The notes under the pieces were generated by a model. The model was not told the origin of the DNA. It ran no database searches and saw nothing but the letters and a program-made list of their open reading frames with translations. Of a DNA stretch of 64,000 bases, positions 8,840-17,609 are shown one piece after another (within the stretch, counting starts at the first letter, position 1; each line of letters begins with the position of its first letter). The stretch lies in the NCBI GenBank assembly GCA_020850325.1, contig JADZEW010000008.1:1-64000 (forward strand), given 5' to 3'. This DNA is from Methanoregulaceae archaeon (GTDB lineage: Bacteria > Armatimonadota > Fimbriimonadia > Fimbriimonadales > Fimbriimonadaceae). The position numbers and the translations under genes are program-made.

Positions 8840-8845
8840 ATTCTA
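8840..8845 (-). promoter_or_regulatory. -10 box of the S41 peptidase gene (leaderless)
   Basis: On the minus strand TAGAAT, 6 nt, then GTG. A TTGACA string lies directly upstream of it without spacer, too close to be its -35. Confidence 0.5.
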
Positions 8846-8938
8846 TGTCAAGGGAATCGGCTAAGACCTCCACGATTGAGTGCAATCCTGCCGTCTGTCG
8901 GCAGAGTTCCCACTTGAATCTTCTCACCGCAATACATC

Positions 8939-9016
8939 CTCTGCAGATTGGTCGTAGGCGAACACGTGACCGCCGCGGCTCTAGCGTAGGCCTTCGGCAC
9001 CTGGTCGCATGCACTA
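8939..9016 (+). pseudogene. Decayed partial copy of the DUF3088 gene 3' end
   Basis: In one frame this reads LCRLVVGEHVTAAALA, stop, AFGTWSHAL. It lines up without gaps with the C-terminus encoded at 2279-2352 (RRLFFVGEHAIAAALAEAFGTARMH). At the nucleotide level the block GCCGCGGCTCTAGCG and the following GAGGCC/TAGGCC TTCGG are shared. The in-frame stop and absence of an upstream half mark it as a relic of a duplication or insertion. Confidence 0.6.
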
Positions 9017-9027
9017 GTATCAATGCG

Positions 9028-9053
9028 AAAACCCCGCCCGTAGGCGGGGTTTT
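9028..9053 (-). terminator. Rho-independent terminator of the PD40 propeller gene
   Basis: Perfect 11-bp arms AAAACCCCGCC / GGCGGGGTTTT around the 4-nt loop CGTA. It stands 65 bp beyond the stop of the minus-strand gene; the flanking A and T runs make it usable in both directions. Confidence 0.8.
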
Positions 9054-9118
9054 AGGAGGGCAAGTCTCAGGTTGCCTGCTTGCCACATTCTTGGGCGTAC
9101 GGTCTCTCCCCTTGTGAG

Positions 9119-10519
9119 TTAGTACGGCCCGCGTCGGAAGACGTCCATCTTCCCGTTGGTATCGCCGCTGACGAGATTCGACGCGTAGGACGCGAACATC
9201 ATGAACTGGCCGTTGGCGCTCATCGAGACGCCGCAGGTGTTCAGCCCACCGCTCGATCCATTGGCCAGCTTTTTCGCCGGGGTGACCGAGACCATCACCG
9301 TCGAGTTGGTGGAGCGATTGCGAAGGAAGATGTCCTCGAGGTTGTTCGTGTCCTTCGACGTGAGGTTCTTGGCCAGCGACTGGAACAACACCCGGCTTCC
9401 GTCTCCGCTGATCGCGATGCCCCAGCCGTTGCTGTTGCCGCTCGCGCCGTTGCCTTGCACACCGTTGGCTCCGGTGGCGATCGAGACTCGGGTCGTCGTG
9501 CTCGTATTCGTGTCCCTAACGAAGACGTCGCCAACGTTGTTGGTGTCCCCGTTGACCAAGCCATTGTAGGATTGGAACGCCACGATGCTGCCGTCGGTGC
9601 TCAGAGCGCAGGAGTTGCTGCTGCCTAGACCCTGCAGGCCGGTCGTGGTTTGCGAGATGAGTGTCGTCGCATTGGTGGTCAGATTCCTCGTGAACACGTC
9701 GTTGACATTGCCATTCGTGTCCGATGCCACGAGGTTTGAGGCACCCGAAGTGAAGCCGACCGTCGAGCCGTCGCCGCTGATCGCGGTTTGAACCCAACCG
9801 CTGTCTCCGTTGCCTTGGGCCGTTCCGCCGTCGACCGCCGAGACCAGAGACGTCAGGTTGAAGTCCGTCTCGCGGACGAAGACCTGCGAACCGGTTGTTC
9901 CGCCGTTGATCAGATTTCCCGCGCTCGACCGGAACGCGACCTTCACCGAACTCGCACCGTTGGACCAAATCGAGGGCGAGTCGCTTGCCGCGTTGCCGGG
10001 CGTGACTCCATCCGAGCCCACCGACACGAGCGTCGTGATTCCGGTCTGTCGGTCATGCAAGAAGACATGGGAGCCCGAAGTGCCCCCCGAGACGAGATTC
10101 GTTGCCGTGGACGAGAACGCCACAAATCGGCCGTCGGCGCTGATGCAGGGGTTGTTGCTGTCGCCTCCGACCGCTTGTAGACCGAGAGGGCCGACCGAGA
10201 CGCGGGTCGTTGCGTGGGTCGTTGTGTCGCGAACGAACACGTCCGCTTTGCCGTTGGTGTCTCCGGCGACGAGGTTGCTCGCCGCGGAACGGAACACGAC
10301 GAACTGTCCGTTGCCGCTGATCTTGGCTCCGACCAGGGGGCTGTCCCCGTTGCCCAACGCTCCACTAAGGCCGCTGGCGCGAGAAACGAGGGCCGTGGTT
10401 TGCGCTCCGGCGTTGACGAGAAGACCCGCAAGAGCGCACATGCCGAGTGCGAAGCGAAGAGTCCGTCGGTTGTTCGTTGCGTTATTCACTCTTGATCTCC
10501 CGAAAATGGTCTGTGCCAT
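9119..10519 (-). CDS. Secreted TolB/PD40-like beta-propeller protein
   Basis: 466 residues. A basic N-terminus and hydrophobic core (FALGMCALAGLLVNAGAQ) give a signal peptide. The remainder is a series of about seven repeats of roughly 55 residues with the PD40 consensus ISADGRFVAFSSTATNLV followed by a GDTNGxxDVFVRD loop; the Asp/Asn-rich loops could bind calcium. No enzyme domain is attached. Such proteins are common as exported repeat proteins of unknown partner. A strong terminator follows. It diverges from the AAA-WD40 gene across 76 bp that contain an inverted repeat. Confidence 0.8.
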   Translation of the reverse strand: MAQTIFGRSRVNNATNNRRTLRFALGMCALAGLLVNAGAQTTALVSRASGLSGALGNGDSPLVGAKISGNGQFVVFRSAASNLVAGDTNGKADVFVRDTTTHATTRVSVGPLGLQAVGGDSNNPCISADGRFVAFSSTATNLVSGGTSGSHVFLHDRQTGITTLVSVGSDGVTPGNAASDSPSIWSNGASSVKVAFRSSAGNLINGGTTGSQVFVRETDFNLTSLVSAVDGGTAQGNGDSGWVQTAISGDGSTVGFTSGASNLVASDTNGNVNDVFTRNLTTNATTLISQTTTGLQGLGSSNSCALSTDGSIVAFQSYNGLVNGDTNNVGDVFVRDTNTSTTTRVSIATGANGVQGNGASGNSNGWGIAISGDGSRVLFQSLAKNLTSKDTNNLEDIFLRNRSTNSTVMVSVTPAKKLANGSSGGLNTCGVSMSANGQFMMFASYASNLVSGDTNGKMDVFRRGPY

Positions 10520-10538
10520 TGAGGATATGATGCGGAGC

Positions 10539-10579
10539 GAACTGTGATCAATTCGTGACGGAGTTCATCACAGTTCATC
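10539..10579. promoter_or_regulatory. Operator-like inverted and direct repeats between divergent genes
   Basis: GAACTGTGAT (10539-10548) is perfectly inverted as ATCACAGTTC (10567-10576). Overlapping the right arm, the heptamer GTTCATC occurs twice (10563-10569, 10573-10579) with a 10-bp period, ending 3 bp before the -10 box of the downstream gene. Direct heptamers on one DNA face next to the -10 are the typical layout of SARP binding sites, and a SARP gene lies 5 kb away. Confidence 0.5.
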
Positions 10580-10582
10580 CTG

Positions 10583-10588
10583 TACAGT
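10583..10588 (+). promoter_or_regulatory. -10 box of the AAA-WD40 gene (leaderless)
   Basis: TACAGT, 7 nt, then the ATG at 10596. Confidence 0.55.
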
Positions 10589-10595
10589 AGAGGAC

Positions 10596-13500
10596 ATGGA
10601 TAGTCAGTCCACGTTCTTTCGGCCTGGCGGAACGCTCGAGCCAGGGGCCGAGTGCTACATCGCGCGCAAGGCGGACGAGCAGCTCTTGAGCGCGCTCCTG
10701 CGGGGCGAGTACGTGTTCCTGCTCGACTCACGCCAGAAGGGCAAGTCGTCCCTCATCGCCCGCAGCATCCTGAAGCTGCGGGAGGCGGGAGTGCGCCAGG
10801 TCAAGCTCGACCTGCAGCGCATCGGCGCCAACGTGACCCCCGAGCAATGGTACGCCGGGCTCGCGGTCGGGGTGGGGCAAGAGCTTGGACTGCACGCCAA
10901 GGTGCTCGAGTATTGGCAGGAGCGGCAGGCCGTCGGACCGCTTGCGCGGTTTGTCGGAGTCCTCCAGGACGTGATTCTGCCCAACACAACCGAGCCTCTG
11001 GTGATCTTCGTGGACGAGGTCGACTTTGTACGCGCGCTCACTTTTCCCACCGACGAGTTCTTCGCCGCCATTCGGGAGAGTTTCAACCGACGATCGAGCG
11101 ACGACTCCTTTAAGCGGCTCACGTTCTGCCTTGTCGGCGTGGCGACGCCGGGCCAACTGATCCGCAACCCCGACATCTCGCCGTTCAACATCGGCCTTCG
11201 GATCGACTTAACCGACTTCACGCTCGAGGAGACGTTGGTGTATTCGGACTCGCTGAACGGCAAACGCGATGGAGCCAAGCTGGTGGCGCGGGTGCACCAC
11301 TGGGTCTCCGGCCATCCGTATCTCACCCAGCTGCTTTGCGGGCGCATCGCAAGCGAACCGGGCGTGGTGACGACCGCCGATGTCGACCGCCTCGTGCGGA
11401 CGCTGTTCCTTTCCCCGGAATCTCGCCAGCGCGAACCCAACCTGTCCGACGTCGAGCGGCGGATGCTGGATCCCGACGTGCCGGGATTGACGCCGGAAGA
11501 GCGCCGAGTTCAGGTGCTCGAGCTTTACGGCCGGATGCTCCGGGCCAAGTCGGTCGAAGCGGTCGAGCAGAATCCGGTGGTCGCCACGTTGCGGCTCTCC
11601 GGCGTCGGATTGGAGCATGACGGCGTGCTGCAGGTGCGCAACCTCGTGTACCGAACCGTCTTCGACGAGACGTGGCGACGGCAGAACCTCCCGGATGCGG
11701 AAGTGCGCCGCCAAGCCGGCGCATCGAGGCGGGCCACGTTCCGAACGGCGGCGATCGCGGGCCTCGCGCTTCTGGCTGTATCGGCGGGCAGCTTCGGCAT
11801 GTGGAGATTGGCCAACGAACGGGAGCAGGCCCTGGTCAAGCTTCAAACTCGGACGAACGATCTGAAGCAGGTCTCCGACGAGCGGCAGAATGCGCTGACC
11901 GACTTGCAGGTCCGGACCGGTGATCTAGCGCGGACCTCCGCCGAGCGTCAAGATGCGCTCCAGAAACTCACCGCGAGCAGTGAGGAGATGAAAGTGCTGT
12001 CCGCTCAGCGCCTTCAAGCCTTGTCTGCCCTTGAGGTGACCAACAAGGACCTCAAGTCGACCGCTCAAGGACGCCAACGCGCCCTGGCAGAGTTGCAGGC
12101 TAACTCGGAGATATTGCAGCGCGAGAACTATGCGGGCATCATGGCGAGCATCCACCTTGCCCTTTCCCAGAAACGTTGGGCGAACGTGAGCGATCTTCTC
12201 GATTCGTCGAGCAAGAGCCCCAGCCGAGGTTGGGAGTGGGGACACGTGAAGTTGCTGTCCGGAGCGCCCGTGTTCGAGCAGCGCTTTCCCCAGTTGGGGA
12301 ACTACTGGAACGGCCCAAGGTTCGAGAGGCTCCCAGATGGTCGAGTTAGAGTCGCTACCGTTCATGGACTATACGACTTAACCGCCACGGGTACAAAGTT
12401 ATACCGGCGGTTCAATGGAAAGCCATTTCGAACGCTGCGATCGGTCAGAGGCGTGAGATGGGCAACCGATCTGGAGACCAATAATACTTTCTTTATGGAT
12501 GCGGAAACCGACCAGATCTTGGCTAAGATCAGCGATCCATCCCTCAATGTTCTCGATGTTTGGAAGACAACCATGCTAACCTCTGGAGGTAAGGGTTCTG
12601 AGGGCACGTGCTTCCAACTTCGCTCTTTAGACGGTAAACGCATCTTAGCGTCATTTAAAGGCACGTCGCCGGCCATCCAAGGGACATTTCGTGAGGATGG
12701 AACCTACTTCACTTCCGATGGCAGTCGAACCTTGTCCCGTTGGGACCGTGATGGCAACATCATCGCTTCGGTCAAGGTTCCTTACGAACCAGCGCTCAGC
12801 CATGGCAGTAAGGCCAAGACGTTCACTATCTACGATGCAGTTAGCCAACGAATCGAGATTCGAAGCGCGGGCGATCTCAAAGTGATCACGACGTTAAACG
12901 ATGTTCCACTCGTTTGGCGTTCGCAAATGAACCCGGATGAGACGCGCCTCTTGGTTGCGACGCGTGACTCGGGTATTCGGCTGTACGACCTAACGTCGGG
13001 AAGACTCCTCCGGACCGTTTGGGGCTATTCCGACCTCATCTCGCAAGTGCAGTTTCTGTCGGACGAGCACTTTGCCAGCGTCGATATGACCGGGTGCTTG
13101 AAGGTCTGGCGCACGACGGAAGAACCCGCGATCGAGACCTTTGACCGCGGGGACGATCCGGTCACCTTTGCTGTTCTTGAGGCGAACTGGCTCCTCATGC
13201 GAACGGCCAAGAATGTGTTGGTTAGTCGAGATATGAGGACGGGTAGGGAGGCGCGCTACAACAAGAGTCCTGCCGAGGGCGCCGTCAGCAATTCTGAGAA
13301 GTACTTGTACGCGGGCCAGCCAGACGGAACCATTGAGAGACTGCTTCTTGATGGATTTCGACCAGCTGGATCTATACGCGCCTCGACGAAAGCAATCCAT
13401 CGTCTTTACCTGCTCGAGAGCCGGTTGATCGCGGAGGTCAATCCACCGCCATGGAACCGCGATACTGAGTTTGTTGTCATCGATCCGGAGTCGATGTCTG

Positions 13501-14045
13501 TGGTCAGTCGAATCGAGTATCACTGGCCATCCAAAGATCGCTCTCTCCCCGATGTAACGTTTTCTTATGACGGGAGGATCCTTGCCGTGTCCACGAATGA
13601 ATACAACTTCGTGGATCGGGCTGGGCAACGCAATGGCGTCATCCACGTCTATTCGACGAGAACCGGGCGTGTCATCACAAAGATCCAGCGGAAGGACCCG
13701 ATCTTTGATATCGCCCTCTCATCGGATGGCTCCGAGATCTATGCAGCTTCTACGGCGCCTAACGAAAAGAGTCGAATCACGGTTTATAGAACGGACGGCG
13801 GCCGGTTGATCAGCACCTTTGATCCACCGCCCCTTGGTCGGCTTGTCACCGACATTTGGCCAGAATCCACGGGCAGGTTCCTCGCGGCAAGCCAGTGGCC
13901 AGGGGGCGAGTGGCTTGTCTGGCGAACCGCCGATGGGAAGTTGACCGGTCGGATCGGTGTCGGCGCGGACGTTTCTGCCATTCGATTCTCTTACGATGGA
14001 GAAAGAGTGATCTCAGATTCGATTGGCATGCCCCCGACCATTTAG
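10596..14045 (+). CDS. AAA_35-type ATPase / transmembrane / coiled-coil / WD40 protein, ends at an in-frame amber codon
   Basis: 1149 residues. An AAA_35-like P-loop domain occupies residues about 10-270, with DSRQKGKSS at 44-52 (first Gly of Walker A replaced) and Walker B VIFVDE at 136-141. A winged/helical region follows, then a single membrane segment near 385-405, then repeated heptad-like units (ALTDLQVRTGDLARTSAERQ and relatives) to about residue 520, then WD40-type blades. The layout resembles STAND-like sensors that couple a propeller to an ATPase across a membrane. It ends with TAG where the last blade would read TI-W-DSHTG; the frame stays open for 64 more codons (see 14046-14240). 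Confidence 0.8.
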   Translation: MDSQSTFFRPGGTLEPGAECYIARKADEQLLSALLRGEYVFLLDSRQKGKSSLIARSILKLREAGVRQVKLDLQRIGANVTPEQWYAGLAVGVGQELGLHAKVLEYWQERQAVGPLARFVGVLQDVILPNTTEPLVIFVDEVDFVRALTFPTDEFFAAIRESFNRRSSDDSFKRLTFCLVGVATPGQLIRNPDISPFNIGLRIDLTDFTLEETLVYSDSLNGKRDGAKLVARVHHWVSGHPYLTQLLCGRIASEPGVVTTADVDRLVRTLFLSPESRQREPNLSDVERRMLDPDVPGLTPEERRVQVLELYGRMLRAKSVEAVEQNPVVATLRLSGVGLEHDGVLQVRNLVYRTVFDETWRRQNLPDAEVRRQAGASRRATFRTAAIAGLALLAVSAGSFGMWRLANEREQALVKLQTRTNDLKQVSDERQNALTDLQVRTGDLARTSAERQDALQKLTASSEEMKVLSAQRLQALSALEVTNKDLKSTAQGRQRALAELQANSEILQRENYAGIMASIHLALSQKRWANVSDLLDSSSKSPSRGWEWGHVKLLSGAPVFEQRFPQLGNYWNGPRFERLPDGRVRVATVHGLYDLTATGTKLYRRFNGKPFRTLRSVRGVRWATDLETNNTFFMDAETDQILAKISDPSLNVLDVWKTTMLTSGGKGSEGTCFQLRSLDGKRILASFKGTSPAIQGTFREDGTYFTSDGSRTLSRWDRDGNIIASVKVPYEPALSHGSKAKTFTIYDAVSQRIEIRSAGDLKVITTLNDVPLVWRSQMNPDETRLLVATRDSGIRLYDLTSGRLLRTVWGYSDLISQVQFLSDEHFASVDMTGCLKVWRTTEEPAIETFDRGDDPVTFAVLEANWLLMRTAKNVLVSRDMRTGREARYNKSPAEGAVSNSEKYLYAGQPDGTIERLLLDGFRPAGSIRASTKAIHRLYLLESRLIAEVNPPPWNRDTEFVVIDPESMSVVSRIEYHWPSKDRSLPDVTFSYDGRILAVSTNEYNFVDRAGQRNGVIHVYSTRTGRVITKIQRKDPIFDIALSSDGSEIYAASTAPNEKSRITVYRTDGGRLISTFDPPPLGRLVTDIWPESTGRFLAASQWPGGEWLVWRTADGKLTGRIGVGADVSAIRFSYDGERVISDSIGMPPTI

Positions 14046-14240
14046 GATTCCCACACGGGACGAGCTCTCTTTGTGCTCGACGACCCTTCGACCGCTAAGG
14101 GTTTGGGCCGGGCCACATTCGGCGTGTTCACACCTGGTGGGCGCGACGTCGTTGTGACTGGCGCGGATGGGAACGTGCGGATCTATCGCAGCGCTCCCTG
14201 GAAGGATCAGCCCAAAGCCGCCGCCAAGAAGGGACCATAG
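14046..14240 (+). pseudogene. Detached final WD40 blade of the AAA-WD40 protein
   Basis: After TAG at 14043-14045 the same frame continues DSHTGRALFVLDD, then FGVFTPGGRDVVVTGADG and NVRIYRSAPW, a complete WD40 blade ending in a Lys/Ala tail and stop at 14240. TAG differs by one base from TGG, which would restore the classic Trp-Asp. It overlaps the 3' end of the convergent SARP gene by 34 bp. A nonsense mutation, sequencing error or stop read-through would each explain it. Confidence 0.75.
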
Positions 14241-15982
14241 CCTGGAACTCTGAACTCGGCCCTGGCATCTGCGCTCAGAGCGAGAATCCCCGCGGCCATC
14301 AGTCGGAACCGCGTCGTGGGCTTCGAAAATTGCTCGCCCGCCTGCATCCGCTTCACCTCGGCGACCAACTCGGCATCCTGCAGGATGACGCCGAGCACCC
14401 CTTGCAGGTGGTCTCCGAACGGCCCGTCCGGCAGGGTACAGGTCGCCTCCAGTTCGGCGGCGGAGCCGCCTTGGCTTAGAAAGGCGAGGGCTCGCCGGGT
14501 AAGGAACGGATGGCCGTGGGTCGTCCGGTAGGCGGCGTCGATCGCCTCCTGCGTGGTGATGCCGTAACGCGCGGCCAGTTCACCGACCTCGGTGCGTGAG
14601 AAGTCTCGCAGAGGCAGACGAACGCCCACGTTGAACGGCGACTGATTCAGATCGGTGATGAACAGGTGAGCTTCTGTCGCATACGCCAGAGCCATCGTGA
14701 GCTTGCCCCAAGGCCCGGAGGGGTCGAGCGCGCGTCGGTTGTGCCAGCTGCGCAGCAGCCCAAAGAAGTCGTTGACGTACGGGCGTCCGAAAAGGCGGTC
14801 GGCTTCGTCGATCGCCCAGCAAACGTGGCCCTCGGTCTTCTCCAGGAGCTTGCCCATGACCACGTCCAGATTCATGTTCGGCCCGAGCCAGGTGCTCCAC
14901 AGTGCGGCCAAGTCCACATCCACCTTCAACTGGCTAGCCACACTATGAGCGAGCCCCTTATAGAACCGCTCTTCATCGGCCAGCTGCGATTCGCCGATGG
15001 TCTGAAAGTCGTTGAGTACGGTCGCGCAACCGTTCTCGCGCGCGTAGGCAAGCGACCGGGCGAGAAGGGAACTCTTGCCCACCTGACGGGGACCTTGGAG
15101 GAGCACCACGCTCTCCCCCCGACTGAGGCAGGCTTCGGCTTGGTCGTCGGCGATCCGTCGGATGTAGGACGGCGACGTGGCCGACATCGCGCCGCCGGCG
15201 GACTCGGGTTCGACGGGGACCGGGCGAGAGGGCGGGCGGACCGACCGTGCCGCTCCCTCCAGCGCCTCGCGGGCGGCCGAGGAGGGGGGCTCGCCCCAGG
15301 TGTCGTCCATAATCCGCTCCAGATCTTCAAACTGGCGCAGGGCCTCGGTCTCTAGCCCCGCTTGGCGATAGCTACGGATGAGGGCAATATGGATGTCTTC
15401 TCGGTTCGGAGCCAGCAGCAGCGCGCCTCGCGCCACTCGGACCGCTTCTTTGGCCAGCCCAGATTCGATTCGAAGTGAGCAGAGCCGCTCGACGCACTGC
15501 CCAAACCGCTCCTCGAACTCCAGTCGGTAGGGATAAATCCAATCATCCTCGATGGAGTTCAGCAGCGGCCCCCGATATTCGGCCACCGCCTCCAACAGCG
15601 CATCTTCGTCCGAGGATTTGAGGCCTCGTTCGCTGAGGTCCAAGAACCGCACCGTGTCGGCATCGACGGTATCTGGGCGACACGCCACCACATCGCGTCG
15701 GGTAGCGATGATCGCACCGCGATCGAGCCCCTCGTCGAGCGCATCGCGCAAGTCGGCAATCGCCCGACGGAGGTTCTGGGCTTGACGATTCGTGTCGCTC
15801 TCGGGCCAAAAGGTCTCTTCGAGAAAGAAGCGGGAAACCTCCTTGCCGGGGTGGAGCAAGAGGTACGCGAGGAGGGAACGACAGGACTTCGATCGGAACT
15901 TAGGTTGCTCACCCAGCCGACTAGTAACGTCAAAGCCGCCCAACATGCGTACGGCCCAGACGTTGCCTTGCTCCAATGGCAT
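14207..15982 (-). CDS. SARP-family regulator with BTAD and AAA_35 ATPase domain
   Basis: 591 residues. Residues about 8-100 form an OmpR-type winged helix (VRMLGGFDV, FRSKSCRSLLAYLLLHPG); about 100-245 a bacterial transcriptional activation domain with TPR-like repeats (RVARGALLLAPNREDIHIAL); about 285-530 an AAA_35-like ATPase with a canonical P-loop GPRQVGKSS and Walker B CWAIDEADR. The segment LNQSPFNVGVRLPLRDFS closely parallels the AAA domain of the WD40 protein, so the two convergent genes share a module. ATG at 15982 is chosen because it follows TACAAT by 5 nt and begins at the winged helix; a longer frame would overlap the divergent gene. Confidence 0.85.
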   Translation of the reverse strand: MPLEQGNVWAVRMLGGFDVTSRLGEQPKFRSKSCRSLLAYLLLHPGKEVSRFFLEETFWPESDTNRQAQNLRRAIADLRDALDEGLDRGAIIATRRDVVACRPDTVDADTVRFLDLSERGLKSSDEDALLEAVAEYRGPLLNSIEDDWIYPYRLEFEERFGQCVERLCSLRIESGLAKEAVRVARGALLLAPNREDIHIALIRSYRQAGLETEALRQFEDLERIMDDTWGEPPSSAAREALEGAARSVRPPSRPVPVEPESAGGAMSATSPSYIRRIADDQAEACLSRGESVVLLQGPRQVGKSSLLARSLAYARENGCATVLNDFQTIGESQLADEERFYKGLAHSVASQLKVDVDLAALWSTWLGPNMNLDVVMGKLLEKTEGHVCWAIDEADRLFGRPYVNDFFGLLRSWHNRRALDPSGPWGKLTMALAYATEAHLFITDLNQSPFNVGVRLPLRDFSRTEVGELAARYGITTQEAIDAAYRTTHGHPFLTRRALAFLSQGGSAAELEATCTLPDGPFGDHLQGVLGVILQDAELVAEVKRMQAGEQFSKPTTRFRLMAAGILALSADARAEFRVPGYGPFLAAALG

Positions 15983-15987
15983 ACCGC

Positions 15988-15993
15988 ATTGTA
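15988..15993 (-). promoter_or_regulatory. -10 box of the SARP gene (leaderless)
   Basis: Minus-strand TACAAT, 5 nt, ATG. It stands back to back with the plus-strand -10 at 16021-16026, 27 bp apart, so both promoters interleave. Confidence 0.55.
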
Positions 15994-16020
15994 ACACGGA
16001 CACCCGCCGGTTCCTTCTCG

Positions 16021-16026
16021 TATGAT
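16021..16026 (+). promoter_or_regulatory. -10 box of the SDR/SRPBCC gene (leaderless)
   Basis: TATGAT, 6 nt, then GTG at 16033. Confidence 0.5.
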
Positions 16027-16032
16027 TAAGAC

Positions 16033-17517
16033 GTGACTTCATCCGCTGGGCAATCGATCCCCATTCAGCGGGTCTTCCTAACCGGGTCAACCGGATACAT
16101 CGGGGGAAGACTTGCGCCACGGTTGCTCGAGAAGGGCTACCAGGTGCGGTGCTTCGCGAGGAGCGTAGCCAAGCTGCGCGATCGGCCGTGGGCCTCGCAC
16201 GAGGCTGTCGAGCTCTTCGAAGGTGACGTGTCGGATGAGGCGGCGGTGATCGAGGCGCTGAAGGATTGCGATGCCGCCTACTACTTGATTCACTCCATGG
16301 AGGCCTCCGTCGGCGAGTATCGCTCTCGCGACTATGCCCTGGCCGAAGCCTTCGGGCGGGCTTGCGCCAAGGCGGGCGTCAAGCGGATTCTCTACCTGGG
16401 CGGGTTGGGCGAGATCGGCGAGGGGCTGAGCACCCACCTTGCCTCGCGACGCGAAGTGGAGGCCGCCTTGGCGGCGGGCGGGGTCCCGGTGACCGTCTTC
16501 CGAGCGGCGATGATCATCGGCTCGGGCTCGGCGTCGTTCGAGATCTTGCGCTACCTGGTCGAGCGATTGCCGATCATGGTCACCCCCCGCTGGGTGTTCA
16601 CAGAGTCGCAGCCGATCGCCGTCCGCGACGTGCTCTTCTATCTCATCGAGGCGCTCACCGTGCCCGAGACCATCGGCAAGACCATCGACATCGGCGGCCC
16701 CGACATCCTGTCGTATTCCGATCTAATGCGAGAGATGGCGCTCGCGCTGAAGCTTCGTCGGCGGATCGTCATCCCGATTCCCGTGCTGACGCCGCGCCTC
16801 AGCTCGCTATGGATTCACCTCGTGACCCCGCTCCATGCGAGCATCGCCCGGCCGCTGGCCGAGGGTTTACGAAACCGGGTCGTCTGCCGGAACGATGAGG
16901 CGACTCGCATCATGCCTCACTCATGCCTCACGGTTCGCCAGGCGATCGAGGCGTCACTCGAGAAGATGCAGGTCCGATCCGTCGAGACGTCTTGGTCCGA
17001 TGCGGGCGTGATGCCCGGCGATCCTTCGTGGGCGGGGGGCACGGTGTACATCGACCGGCGGGAAGCGACGACGAGCGCTTCGCCGCAAGCGGTTTGGGCA
17101 TCGGTATCGTCGCTCGGTGGCGGACGAGGTTATGGTGGCGCCGACTGGCTTTGGCGGTTGCGGGGTGCGTTAGATCGGCTCGTTGGGGGGCCGGGGCTGC
17201 GCCGGGGCCGTCGAGACGCCGAACATCTGCGGTTCGGCGACTCGCTCGACTTTTGGCGCGTTTCGGCCATCGATCCGCCCCATCACCTGGAACTGACCGC
17301 GGAGATGAAGCTTCCCGGCGTAGCGACCTTGACCTTTGACATCGAGCCCTCGGGCGAGACGGAGAAGGAGACACGCCTCGTGATGACGGCGCGGTTTCGC
17401 CCCCGCGGACTCTTCGGGATCCTGTACTGGTACATGGTGGTGCCGCTCCACGGGATCGTGTTCAGCAAGATGCTCGACGGGTTGGTGCGCAGAGCTGAGG
17501 AAGTTCCGACAAGGTAG
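16033..17517 (+). CDS. NAD(P)-binding SDR fused to DUF2867 (SRPBCC-like) domain
   Basis: 494 residues. N-terminal Rossmann fold with VFLTGSTGYIGGRLAPRLLE (residues about 10-30) and atypical-SDR features (IHSMEASVGEYRSRDY); C-terminal DUF2867 domain from about 330 with a hydrophobic pocket pattern (WRVSAIDPPHHLELTAEMKLPG). Relatives annotated as NAD(P)H-binding/DUF2867 proteins are thought to act in quinone or lipid-related redox, but no substrate is established. Codon use matches its surroundings. It diverges from the SARP gene with interleaved promoters, so it may be a target of that regulator. Confidence 0.85.
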   Translation: MTSSAGQSIPIQRVFLTGSTGYIGGRLAPRLLEKGYQVRCFARSVAKLRDRPWASHEAVELFEGDVSDEAAVIEALKDCDAAYYLIHSMEASVGEYRSRDYALAEAFGRACAKAGVKRILYLGGLGEIGEGLSTHLASRREVEAALAAGGVPVTVFRAAMIIGSGSASFEILRYLVERLPIMVTPRWVFTESQPIAVRDVLFYLIEALTVPETIGKTIDIGGPDILSYSDLMREMALALKLRRRIVIPIPVLTPRLSSLWIHLVTPLHASIARPLAEGLRNRVVCRNDEATRIMPHSCLTVRQAIEASLEKMQVRSVETSWSDAGVMPGDPSWAGGTVYIDRREATTSASPQAVWASVSSLGGGRGYGGADWLWRLRGALDRLVGGPGLRRGRRDAEHLRFGDSLDFWRVSAIDPPHHLELTAEMKLPGVATLTFDIEPSGETEKETRLVMTARFRPRGLFGILYWYMVVPLHGIVFSKMLDGLVRRAEEVPTR

Positions 17518-17609
17518 CTGACCCGGTTTTTATGGACAAAGAATTCCTGACAGCAAAGCACGGCTACCCGAGCCTGCCCACCCCGTGCCATATGTGAGGT
17601 GGAGGTCCT

